A stretch of DNA of 64,000 nucleotides from Nageia nagi. Taxonomy: Eukaryota; Pinophyta. The stretch spans positions 206,026,001 to 206,090,000 of the forward strand of contig JBITNC010000001.1 in NCBI GenBank assembly GCA_050084985.1. Reading direction: 5' to 3'. The stretch's first letter is position 1, and each line of letters starts with the position of its first letter. The translations under genes and the position numbers were made by a program. Below are positions 35,831 through 47,089 of the stretch, in pieces. The notes beneath the pieces are model-generated. The model had not been told where the DNA came from and made no database searches. It was given only the letters and a program-made list of their open reading frames with translations.

Positions 35831-38800
35831 ATGCTCCTAATGAGGAGGAATATTAGAGTGTAGCCAAAGAAGATACAAAGGAAATTCTAGATGAGGATGC
35901 CCTAGTTATCTCTTACAATGCATTGGTAGGAATTACCACTCCTCAAACTATAAAGGTCAAAGGGTTTTTTAAAAAACACCCTCTCATAATATTATTAGAT
36001 TTTAGAAGTAATCATAATTTTATTGATCCATGAGTGGCTAAGGTTGCTGACTATTACATACATCCTATAAATAATTTTGAGGTTATGGTTGGTAATGGAG
36101 GAAAAATAACATGTAAAGGCACATGTCACAATGTCAAACTAAGCATAGACCACTATACTTTGAAAAGCAACATGTACACTTTACCACTTGGGGGATGTGA
36201 TATAGTTTTAGGGGTATAATGGTTGAGTACTTTGGACATTATATAGTGGAATTTTGTAGAGCTATGGATGAAATTCAAAATAGATGAATAAGAGCATACT
36301 CTTAGGGATTATAGGGTGGATCTATACAAATTGTAAGCTCACATCACATGGAAAAGATCCTATGAAAAACTAGAAAGGGGATGTTGGCATAGTCACACTC
36401 CTTATTAATCACCAAATTTGAAATCACAGAGCCTAAGGATCTATAGCCCATCTTAAATAAGTATTTAAGTACCTTTGAGGAACTAATGGGCTTACCACCC
36501 CAATGATCACATGATCATGCTATCCAATTAGTGCTGGGAAGTCACCCACTAAACATTCATCCTTATCAATATCTTTGCTTATAAAAAAATGAAATTGGAA
36601 AATTGGTTAAGGAATTGTTGGATGCAAGAGTAATCTAACCTAGTGTAAGCCCATATTCTTCTCCAATTATATTAGTTCATAAGAAAGATGTTTTATGGTG
36701 TATGTGTGTGGATTTTAGGGCCCTCAATAAAATTATAATCAAAAATAAATTTTCCATCCTAATCATTAATGAATTATTAGATGAACTGCATAGGGCAAGA
36801 TGTTTTTCCAAGTTGGACTTGCGATCTAGGTATCACCAAATTCATCTCAAGGAGAAGGATATACCAAAAACTACATTTTGCACTCATGAGGGCCATTATG
36901 AGTTCTTGGTCATGCCTTTTTTCCTAACAAATGTTCCATCCATGTTTCAAAATTTAATGAATTAGGTGTTTCATACATTCCTTAGGAAGTTCCTTTTAGT
37001 TTTCTTTGATGATATCTTGATCTACAGTAAGACATGGTAAGAACATGTGGCACATGTTGACCAAACCCTACAAATATTGAAGGAACACTAGTTATATGAA
37101 AAAAAATCAAAACACAAATTTAGTAAGAGGAAAATTAACTACTTAGGTTGTGTTATATCTAAATAAGGAGTTAAGGTGGATCCATAAAAGATTACTGACA
37201 TACAAAACTAGTCTATTCTTAAATCTTTGAAAAGTCTTTGAAGGTTCATAGGGTTGATAGCCTATTATCAAAAATTTATGAAGGATTATGGCAAGATTGT
37301 AGTACCTCTAACCATGTTATTGAAAAATAATGCTTTCTAATGGTCCCCTCAAGTTGAATCAACTTTCATTAAGCTTAAGGAGGTGATGTGTACCATCCCA
37401 GTATTAGCGATGCCAAATTTTTCTAAAACCTTTATGCTAGAAAGTGATGCTTGTGAAGTAGGAATCAAGGTATTATTAATGCAATAAGGGCATCCCTTAG
37501 CATTCACTATTAGAGCACTCTTTGGAAAAAAATTAGGCAAATCCATTTATGAAAAAGAAATGCTTACCATCATTCATGTAGTTCAACATTGGAAATCATA
37601 TTTCATTGGTCACCATTTCATCATCCTCATAGATCATCATAGTTTAAAAATTTTTATTGAGAAATATATTTCTATGCTTGAGCAACAAAAATGGGTGACC
37701 AAACTACTAGGGTATGATTATGAGATAATATACCATAAAGGTAAGGATAATGTGGTTACCGATGTTTCTAGAAAATTTGAAGATCAACAAGCACTGCAAG
37801 CTCTTTCATCTCCTATTCCTTAATGGTTGGATAAAATTAAACAAGAGTGGGTAGAGGATATCTCCACCTAATAATTGCTAAAATAGATCACTCAAGAACC
37901 CATGAGTAAACCACACCATACATGGCATGATGGTAATTTGAGATTGAAAGGTCAAATTTTATTACCATCTCCTTCAAAATGTAAATAAAAAATACTTGTT
38001 GAATTGCATTCCACACCTACATCAGGACATGAAGGATTTTTGAAAACCTATAAGGAATGGAATAGTCATTCTATTGGATAGGTATGAAATTAGATATCAA
38101 GCATTTTATGGTAGCTTGTGATGTGTGCTAAAGAAAAAAGGGTGAGATAGTGGGTACTCTAGGACTCATTCAACCTCTCTCCATACCTACCCATACATGG
38201 AATGATATATTAATGGATTTCATTGAAGGACTTCCTAAATCTCAAGTTAAATTAGTTATTCTAGTGGTGGTTTATTAGTTATCTAAATATGCTCATTTTG
38301 GTTCATTGGCTCATCCCTACAAAGCAATGATAGTGACACAATTATTCTTGGATATAATTTCCAAACTACATGGCATGCTAGAGATGATTATTAGTGATCA
38401 TGATCCCACTTTTACAAGTCATTTTTAGCAAGATCTTTTTAAATTGCAAGGCACAAAACTAAATATGAGCTTAGCATATCACCCACAAATTGATGATTAG
38501 ACTAAAATTGTTAATAAATGCTTGGAAATATATTTATGTTATTTTGCTTGAGCACAACCTATGCATTGGGTATGATGGTTTCCCTTGGTTGAGTGGTGGT
38601 ATAATACATCTTATCATTTTGCTAGCAATATGACCCCCTATGAAGCAATGTATTGTTAAGCTCCACTAATAGTGATCTTGTATGTTGTAAGTACCAATAA
38701 AGTTTAGGTAGTTGACTTAGCTTTAGTTACTTGGAATGATATTCTTCATTTTCTCAAGGATAACCTTCAAATAACCTAACATCATATGAAATAATAGGTT

Positions 38801-39087
38801 GATTAGCATCATGTGGAAAAGGAGTTCTAGGTAGATGACATGATCTTTTTAAGGCTGCAACCTTATCACCAAAAATCCTTTAAAATAAAAAGCCCTCAAA
38901 AATTGGCTTCAAAGTTTTATGGTCCTTACAAGGTGTTATAGTGCATTGGCCTAGCTACATACAAATTAGAGCTTCCTACTTCTTCTAAGATTCACCTAAT
39001 GTTTCATGTCTCTTACCTCAAGAAAGTGGTTAGATTAGAAGTTTGGGTTTAGACATAATTACCTGAGTTGGTAGAGGATGGATCATT
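35831..39087 (+). pseudogene. Ch1 pol: protease, RT, RNase H, integrase
   Basis: Protease (about 35960-36230): LLDFRSNHNFIDP, where Phe-Arg replaces the usual [ST]-G after Asp, and LPLGGCDIVLGV. RT (36600-37160): [41 protein letters not shown] and an intact FFDDIL. RNase H (37400-37820): ESDAC, HHFIILIDHHSL and KLLGYDYEIIYHKGKDNVV. Integrase (37990-39087): MDFIEGLP and IISDHDPTF keep two aspartates, but the glutamate is Lys (TKIVNKCLE). The C-terminal part LMFHVSYLKKVV precedes the Copia insertion. Dozens of stops and some frameshifts are present. Confidence 0.82.
39083..39087. repeat. Target-site duplication of the Copia element, left copy (tcatt)
   Basis: tcatt precedes the LTR here and recurs at 44197-44201. 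Confidence 0.92.
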
Positions 39088-39633
39088 TGTTAGGATTTAA
39101 TAAGTTTATATAAGCAAGAGCATCAATAATTCTCTTACTCCTTAGCAAAAGAAATAACATTCAAAACATACTACTAAAATCAAATAACCATGAACATCAA
39201 TCACACAAAGAGAGACACAAGAGATAACGTGGTTCACCCAATGTAGGCTACATCCACGGAGAAGCTTTCAACCCTTTTGCATATCATTCTTCAAAGTCCT
39301 CCAAGCAACAAACCAGCAGCATAACCTTGCTACAATCTTCACTTTGGAGTTACAACAAAACCTCACTACAATCTCTCTCTCTCAACAATCACAATCTACT
39401 TCACAATTGCTGTCAAAACTACAATAATACATGCCTCAACTCAAGCCTCTTATTTATAGGTACAAACTAACCCAACTTAAACCTAATTTGGATCAGGAAG
39501 GTTGTTAGGTAACCCCCAACCCTTCTATAACTGATAACTAGGTGTCATGGCTTCTTGGCAACTAAAATTTGGTGTTAAACAGAAAGAAACTGCTCTCTAT
39601 TTTCTAACCAGTTGTAGTCTCCATTTTATAACA
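39088..39633 (-). repeat. Copia 3' LTR
   Basis: On the plus strand it runs TGTTAGGATT to TTTATAACA. It is next to the purine-rich minus-strand AAGTGGGAGAT, the probable PPT. A minus-strand TATAAATA lies near 39448. Confidence 0.93.
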
Positions 39634-39693
39634 ATCTCCCACTTGGAGACTTCTTCCTCTACATCAAGGGTCAAAAGATTCTCATCTTGGCCT

Positions 39694-42600
39694 TTACTCC
39701 TTAAGACCAATCCAAGTTGAGCAAGAGCCCAACTTCTCCTTTGTAACAACTTTAGTGAACATGTCCATAGGATTTTGAGACGTGTGAATCTTCCCCAAAC
39801 TGACTGAACCATCCTCCAATGCTATCCTGATGAAGTGGTACCTCAATTTGATATGCTTGGTTCTCGAATGGTAGGCTGAGTTCTTTGTAAGATGAATAGC
39901 ACTCTGGCTATCGCTCCATAGCTTTGCATCCTCCTGCACCTTTCCTAGTTCCTCCATCAATCTCTTCAACCAAATCAATTCTTTACTTGCCTCTGTGATT
40001 GCAACATACTCTACCTCAGTAGTGGAGAGAGCCACAACCTATTGGAGCTTTGAAATCCAACTCACCGCTGTACCTCCAATGGTAAACACATATCCTGTAG
40101 TGCTTCTCCCACCATCTATATCACCTACCATGTTAGAATCAACATAACCTTGCAAATAAGAGTTAGATCCACCAAAACATAAAGAGTAATGAGAAGTACT
40201 CCTTAAATACCTAAGGATCCATTTAACTACTTCCCAATGCCCTTTTCCTAGATTATTCATGAATCTACTAACCACTCCCACTGCTTGTGCTATATCTGGT
40301 CTAGTGCACACCATTGCATACATTAAACTCCCAACCACCGAAGCATAGGGAACTTTAGTCATGTACTCCTTTTCCTTATCTGTCTTAGGACTTAAATGTT
40401 TGGTGAGTTTAAAATGCTTTGCCAATGGTGTAGTTACAAATTTTGCATTATTCATATTGAACCTTTTAAGAACCTTATCAATATAATCTTCTTAACTTAG
40501 TCTAAGCAAGTGGTTTTGTTTATCTCTTGTTATTTTCATTCCATGTATTTGTTTAGCTTCACCCAAATCCTTCATTTCAAAAGTATTAGCCAACTTTTCC
40601 TTAAGATCAACAATATCTTGCATACTAGATCCTGCTACTAACATATCATCCACATATAAAAGCAAGATTACATAGTTGCCATTTGTTGTCTTCTTTACAT
40701 ACACACAATGATCAGATTGACATCTTACAAATTTATTTATTATCATGAAAGTGTCAAACTTATGATACCATTGCCTAGGTGCTTGCTTCAAACCGTACAA
40801 GCTTTTTTCCAATTTACATACATACCCTTCTTTACCTTTGACCTCAAAACCTTCGGGTTGATGCATATAAATATCCTCCTCCAAATCCCCATGAAGGAAA
40901 GCTATCTTTACATCCAATTGTTCAAGAAACAAGTTTTCAGTAGCAACAAGACTCAATATTGCTCTAATCGAGGTCATTTTAACAACTGGAGAAAAGATCT
41001 CATTATAATCTATACCTTTTTTCTGTTCAAAACCTTTTACCACAAATCTTGCCTTGTACCTTTGTCGCCCATCTACCTCTTCCTTTATCCTGTACACCCA
41101 TTTGTTAGTAAGTGCCTTCTTACCCTCTGGAAGCTCAACCAAACTCCAAGTTTGATTCTTAAGTAAGGAGTCCATCTCCTCCTTCATAGCATGCTCCCAC
41201 TTAATCTGTGTATTACCCTGCATAGCTTCATCAAAACATTCAGGTTCACCACCATCAGTATAAAGAATATGATAAAGAGCAAGAGAGTATCGTTTAGGAG
41301 GATTTCTAGTCCTTGAGGACCTTCTAAGTGATAAAGTTTGAGGTGTTTGTAGTGGAGGTGCTTGAACATTATTATTATCAGGACCCTTATATTGATCAAC
41401 ATCTTCTAGAGATACAAACTTGGGTTCCTCAACATTTTGCAATCTATCTTTATACATGCTTTTCTCATTGAATACAACATCTCTACTTCTAATGATTTTA
41501 TGGTTATCAACATCCCATAACCTATATCCCAAATCATTAACACCATATCCAACAAAATAGCATTTTTGTGATTTTGCATCAAGTTTCTTTCTATCCTCTT
41601 TATCAACATGTGCAAAAGCCTCACAACCAAAGACTCTCAAGAATGAGTAATTCACCTTTTTACCTGTCCACATCTCCTCTGGAATGCCTCCATCTAAAGC
41701 CATAGATGGACCCCTATTAATCAAGTAAACAACAGTGTCAATAGCATCAGCCCAAAGATTCAAAGGAAACCCAGCATGTATCCTCATACTTCTAGCCCTT
41801 TCTAAGATAGTCCTATTCATTCTTTCTGCAACCCCATTTTCCTGTGGAGTTCTAGGGACCACCTTAATCCTTCTAATGCCATTGTGTGAACAAAATGAAT
41901 CAAACTCATTATTTCAAAATTCCCCACCATTATCGGACTTAAGACATTTCAACTTAGAATTAGTTTCATTCTCAACCAATGCCTTCCACCTCTTAAATGT
42001 TTCAAACACATCAGATTTCTTTTTAATACAGTATACCCATGTCTTTCTAGTACAATCATTAATAAAAGTGACAAAATAAGATGAGCCTCCAAGTGAGCAA
42101 ACCTGTGTAGGACCCCACACATCTGTATGAACAAGCTCTAATTTGTGACTCTTCTTTTCTTTGCCAACTTTAAGAAAATTAACCCTTTTTTGTTTTCCAT
42201 ACACACAATCTTCACAAAATCCTAAATCAACTTCTTTAAGATTAGGGAGTGAACCATTAGAGTGTAACATTTTCATACCTTTCTCACTCATATGTCCAAG
42301 TCTATTATGCCATAGTGATGTATCATTGCCTATTGAAACAAGATTCAATGAATAATCAAAGACATTTGTGAGCAAATAAAGAGACCCCACCAAATTTCCC
42401 TTTGCAAATACCATTGAACCTTTAGTTACTTTCCAACTAGCATCCCCGAATGTCATCACATAGCCCTCCTTATCCAATTTACTTGTTGATATAAGATTTC
42501 TTTTAAGATCCAGAATGTGTCTAGCTTCATTAAGAGTCCATTGTGTTCCATTAGGTAATTTCATTGTTATATTGCCAATACCAACAATCTTGCATGGGTG

Positions 42601-42897
42601 TTCATTACCTAATAATACTTGACCAAAGTCACCATGTGTGTAATTTGAAAAATAGTTCTTATGTGGAGTGGCATGATATGAAGCACCCGAATCAAGAACC
42701 CAATAATCATCATTCTTTTCATTAGACATGATTAAAGCATCTTGAATTAATTCACCAACAATATTTGCCTCTTGGTTACTTGTGCTTTCATTATTATAAT
42801 TACTACTTTCACTTTCTTTTCCTTTTCTATTCCAACAATCCCTTTTAATGTGACCCTTTTTACCACAATGCCAACATTCCAATTTAGTTTTACCTTT
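39694..42897 (-). pseudogene. Copia pol: protease, integrase, RT, RNase H
   Basis: Zinc knuckle CWHCGKKGHIKRDC at the start (strictly the end of Gag). Protease active site WVLDSGASYHAT. Integrase with HNRLGHMSEKG and CEDCVYGKQ (H-H-C-C), VHTDVWGP (D), LKSDNGGEF (D) and PQENGVAERMNR (E), all catalytic residues present. RT with KARFVVKGFEQKKGIDY, LDVKIAFLHGDLEEDIYM, KSLYGLKQAPRQWY and LLLYVDDMLV. RNase H with GYVDSNMVGD, STTEVEYVAI and LWSDSQSAI. All core motifs survive, so only a few stops separate this copy from an intact polyprotein; I infer recent insertion. It is encoded in one frame with gag. Confidence 0.93.
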
Positions 42898-43572
42898 TTA
42901 TTTTGACCTTCCTTGCGATTTGCTTCTTGACTTGCTTCTCCTTCTTTCCTTTGATCTTCCTCTTGCCTCTACTGTGAGAGCAGCATTGGAGCATTCTCCC
43001 GTGGACTTTCTCCTCATGTCCTCACTAAGAATTGTTCCAACAACTTCATCAAAGACCAATTTTGCATTAGAAGAAGAATTACTAACAGCCATAACAAAGC
43101 TATTCCAACTATCTGGAAGTGAACATAGAATTAACAAAGCTCTTACTTCATCTTCAAATTCTATTTTTACTGAAGTTAATTGATTTGTGACTGTGTTAAA
43201 TTCATTAACATGGTCTTGAACTGAACTACCTTCATTCATCTTCATGTTAAACAATTTCTTCATTAAGTATACTTTGTTTGAGGTAGATGGTTTTTCATAC
43301 ATTTTAGCAAGCTTATCCATTACACCTTTAGTAGTTTTTTCATTGGAAATATTGAAAGCTACACTAGAACTTAAACAAAGTCTTACAGCTCCCAAAGCCT
43401 TTCTATCCAACAAGTTCCATTCTTCATCACTCATAGAAGTGGGTTTCTTACTCTTATCTTCTAGAGGTTGATAGAGATCCTTTTGGTAGAGGTAGTCTTC
43501 CATTTGCATTTTCCAAAACTAAAAACCTTGCCCATTAAATCTTTCCACCTTCAGCCTCCCTTCTTCTACCAT
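42898..43572 (-). pseudogene. Copia gag
   Basis: ATG at 43572 (MVEEGRLKVERFNGQGF), with one stop before FWKMQMEDYLYQKDLYQPL and a stop at 42898 before the zinc knuckle. The UBN2/Gag-type domain (LCLSSSVAFNIS, GVMDKLAKMYEKPS) is followed by an Arg/Ser-rich stretch (RGRSKERRRSKSRSK) that could bind RNA. I chose the upstream ATG because the frame is the same and the segment aligns with known Tnt1-group Gag starts. Confidence 0.85.
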
Positions 43573-43636
43573 AGTGCTCTTCCTGGTTTCTAATCTACAC
43601 ACAAGATTCACCAACAAAATCCCAACACAACAACAA

Positions 43637-43648
43637 GCTCTGATACCA
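43637..43648 (-). other. Copia primer-binding site, tRNA-iMet
   Basis: Minus-strand TGGTATCAGAGC, two bases after the LTR end, is the canonical initiator-Met PBS without mismatch. Confidence 0.9.
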
Positions 43649-43650
43649 CT

Positions 43651-44196
43651 TGTTAGGATTTAATAAGTTTATATAAGCAAGAGCATCAGTAATTCTCTTA
43701 CTCCTTAGCAAAAGAAATAACATTCAAAACATACTACTGAAATCAAATAACCATGAACATCAATCACACAAAGAGAGACACAAGAGATAACGTGGTTCAC
43801 CCAATGTAGGCTACATCCACAGAGAAGCTTTCAACCCTTTTGCATATCATTCTTCAAATTCCTCCAAGCAACAAACCAGCAGCATAACCTTGCTACAATC
43901 TTCACTTTGGAGTTACAACAAAACCTCACTACAATCTCTCTCTCTCAACAATCACAATCTACTTCACAATTGCCGTCAAAACTACAATAATACATGCCTC
44001 AACTCAAGCCTCTTATTTATAGGTACAAACTAACCCAACTTAAACCCAAGTTGGATCAGGAAGGTTGTTAGGTAACCCCCAACCCTTCTATAACTGATAA
44101 CCAGGTGTCATGGCTTCTTAGCAACTGAAATTTGGTGTTAAACAGAAAGAAACTGCTCTCTATTTTCTAACCGGTTGTAGTCTCCATTTTCTAACA
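43651..44196 (-). repeat. Copia 5' LTR
   Basis: Plus-strand TGTTAGGATT to TTTCTAACA, followed by TSD tcatt (44197-44201). Confidence 0.93.
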
Positions 44197-44201
44197 TCAT
44201 T

Positions 44202-44391
44202 GGTAGTTTTACCTAAGGTAGTTCTAGATCAATGCTCATGATAGCTTCATAATCACTCCATCATAGAAGTCCTTGTACAATGGCAAGGCATGAAACCAGA
44301 AGATGCAACATGGGAAATCTTTCATTAGCTATAGCAATAGTTTCTACACTTTAAGCTTTGAGGATAAAGCTTCATCCCAAGAGGGGTGGCA
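44202..44391 (+). pseudogene. Ch1 pol tail with chromodomain-like segment, and PPT
   Basis: After the Copia element the Ch1 frame resumes: VVLDQ, then SIIEVLVQWQGMKPEDATWEI, which matches the hydrophobic core and x-W-x4-x4-x-TWE pattern of plant chromovirus chromodomains. Such domains can steer integration to chromatin, from family knowledge. The sequence aagaggggtggca directly before the LTR is the polypurine tract. Confidence 0.75.
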
Positions 44392-44764
44392 TGTTAGGAT
44401 CCCACATCCTAATATTTTAGTATTAGTATTAGTAATATTATGATTGTAAAGGTGGGGCTCAATTTTGTATTACTATTAGGGTAAGGGTTAGTTTATTAAA
44501 AATAGATAGAAGTGTGTGAAGAAAGGAATCTTGAACATTATTTTTTACCTTTAGAGTTGTAAAGAGGTAGGCCTCTTGAAGTGACTTATGATTCTATTAC
44601 TATTCAATAAAATCCTATCATCTATTTATTAATTCTATGTTGAGTTCTATTTACCAATGCATGCTCTATTATTTCCAATAGATAGTTGTCATTTTCCTAT
44701 TTCAAATCAATATTCATTTCATTTTTGTAATATTTCCCTTTTTCATAATTGTAGCATCATAACA
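44392..44764 (+). repeat. Ch1 3' LTR
   Basis: 373 bp, TGTTAGGATCCC to ATCATAACA, preceded by a purine tract. Its last 92 bp equal window positions 1-92. Confidence 0.88.
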
Positions 44765-45445
44765 TAATTTCAAAATGCTATCATATTTTTGATCACCCTA
44801 TATTTTATACTAAATGAGACTACATTTTTGGAGGCTACTATGTTTGGATAGATCATGTTTATGGGTCACCCTAGTATTTTCCAAATGAGACTACATTTCT
44901 TCTATGAGGTTCATAAGAAACTAGGTGTATAAATTTCTAGAATTTTTGACCTTTTTATTTTTTTTTTATTATCATTTTTATACCCTAAGTGTATACTTAG
45001 TCCAAATTTAATTTTGCAAAGGTTAAAAGGAACTAGGATTTCTAATGCACATGTTATGTATGTTTGTTTGTTACACTTAATACTTAGCATAAAACCAATG
45101 TAAGCTCTCCTCATGCATTGAAAAGTGATTTTGAGTGATTTGAGAAAGGTTGTGAGAAGAGGTTAAAGAATATACACACTAAATCTTTATAGTTTGGAGT
45201 ATGGTCTCCCCTTACACTACAAAGTGATCTTGGGTTATCAAAATATGTTGTAAGGAGGGAAAGAACAAGTTCATTAAAATCACATTTCCTTTCCCACTTG
45301 TGCACACATAAAATGGGATCCTTGCATTTCATCATCAAGGCTCATCCTCTTCACTAATAGTAGATAGATCCCTTGGATTTAATCACCAAGGAACTAGGCT
45401 ATGCTTGGCCCATTCACCAAGATAGTCTCCCCTTGGTTTGTGATA
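44765..45445 (+). other. Probable T3 leader
   Basis: No convincing coding signal. It lies between the Ch1 LTR and the Pro/Ser/Thr-rich start of T3 gag. Two near-repeats around ccccttggtttgtgatagacccc and gatagatcccttggattt occur at 45360-45460. Confidence 0.4.
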
Positions 45446-46790
45446 GACCCCACTAGTAAATTGGATTAAAGTGGGGAACAACTTTAGCACTTTTAGTTTA
45501 CATTACTCCTACTACTATTGTGTCACAATCCATACCCTCATCTTCCATTCCATCTACCATAGTCACTACTCAAATCCAAGCTCCTCAACACATCCCCATT
45601 CCTAAAAAGATCTAAATTTCTCCACATTATACCATCCTACAAACCCACACAAGCCAAATTCAAACCAACACCCAACCAATCCATAATTCTCATGCATCCA
45701 CTTCACATCAAGCCAACCAACTTTTCTCTAATTTTCAAGATACCAATAGATTAGATCCTTTGTTGGCTTGTACCCAAGATATTCTTGATAGAATGCTAAA
45801 GTTGGAGGTTGGTAATCAAGATCAAAACCATAAATAAACATATGAGCAATTGTGCAATGAACCTATTCATCCTTCTATTCCATATTATGTTTGGCCAAAC
45901 AATTTTGAGCTTTTAAATTTTTATAAGTTTAAAAGGAAAGAAGATCTAAAAGATCATTTGTGAATGTTCAAATATGAGTGCTATTTAATTAATCATATTG
46001 ATCCTTTTATGTTGAAAATATTTCTTATGACCTTAAGTGGACAAGATTTGGATTGGTACAATAGCTTGGGTTAACACTCTCTTCACACTTTTTAGCAATT
46101 GGCAAATTTGTTCCTTAATCACTTTTCTATTAATATTAAAAGATAAACTACCTTAATTGATTTGTATAATCTTAACAATTTTTGGATAAACCAATTACTG
46201 ATTATGTGATAAGGATGAGAGCTATTATTCATAAGCTTATATTTACTCTACCTCAAGCTAAATTGAATCACCTTTTTCCCAAAAGTTTTGCAAAACATAT
46301 TTCAAACACCCTTCAAATCCAACATTTTCCTTATTTTAAAGAATATATTAGAATTACCAAAAGGATTGAAGATGTGCATGTGCAAAATGGTGATATTAAG
46401 CTTATAAATAACCAAGATCACTAAAATAAGAAGGGACCTTTTCCAACCCCTCCTCAACCTCAAGTGAACCAAGTGACATTGAGCCAACCATCCATTACAC
46501 AACCACCACCACCCACCAATCCAAACCAAAGACCAATACCACCAAGACCTAAGACAAACTATACCCTTCTCCTTGATACACTTTTTAATATTTTGCAAAA
46601 ATATTTAAATATAAAAATTATTACACTTCCTAACATTAGACAAGAAGATACAAATGTTCCAAAACCTATTTAGTATAGGGAGAATGATTATAATGTTTTT
46701 CATAGAGCAAAAGGGCATCAAATTAATAAGTGCCATCACATTATAAATGTGATCTAAGATTTGATTGAAAAGGGGACCTTGTTATAAATA
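45446..46790 (+). pseudogene. T3 gag
   Basis: The frame opens near 45446 without a clear ATG. It has a Pro/Ser/Thr/Gln-rich N-terminal part, then ACTQDILDRMLKLEV, CNEPIHPSIPYYVWPNNFEL and GQDLDWYNSLG (Gag core, about 45850-46400), a Pro-rich hinge (46440-46560), and FHRAKGHQINKC, a zinc knuckle whose first Cys is lost, followed by LIEKG. Frequent stops. It is parallel to T1 gag in order but lacks an obvious coiled-coil segment of similar length. Confidence 0.75.
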
Positions 46791-47089
46791 ATCCACTTGC
46801 ATCCCCTAATTAAAATTTAAATGTTTATAAAGATCCACTTCCAAGGAAAAATCAAGTTGATTCAAATCAAGTGAACTATGCTAATAATCCTTCTTTGCAT
46901 AATTTTTTTGGTATGGTTCATGTTGTTACAAGGAAGAAAAATAACACCCCTCCAAGGCACAACACCTAAAGTTCACACCAAGCTCCAAAGCATAATGATT
47001 CTAGAGGAACACAAGGTCCAAGAGGTCCTACTCATAGTCAAAACCAAATATGTCCTATTGTCACAAGCAAATCCAATATTACCCAGCAA

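Larger units (their letters stand above)
39088..44196 (-). mobile_element. Ty1/Copia element, Tork/Tnt1-like, young but broken
   Basis: 5109 bp with two 546-bp LTRs, iMet PBS, gag, protease, integrase, RT and RNase H in Copia order on the minus strand. The end of RNase H (NPMDMFTKVVTKEKL) and the Gag N-terminus suit the Tork/Tnt1 group. I counted about 12 LTR differences in 546 positions. At least five in-frame stops (near 43530, 42895, 41912, 40490, 40037) disable it. It is the most recent insertion I can date here. Confidence 0.93.

Noticed and set aside
41949-42134. Several overlapping open frames on both strands within the Copia element
   Set aside because: They are shadows of the single gag-pol frame, which carries all the conserved motifs.
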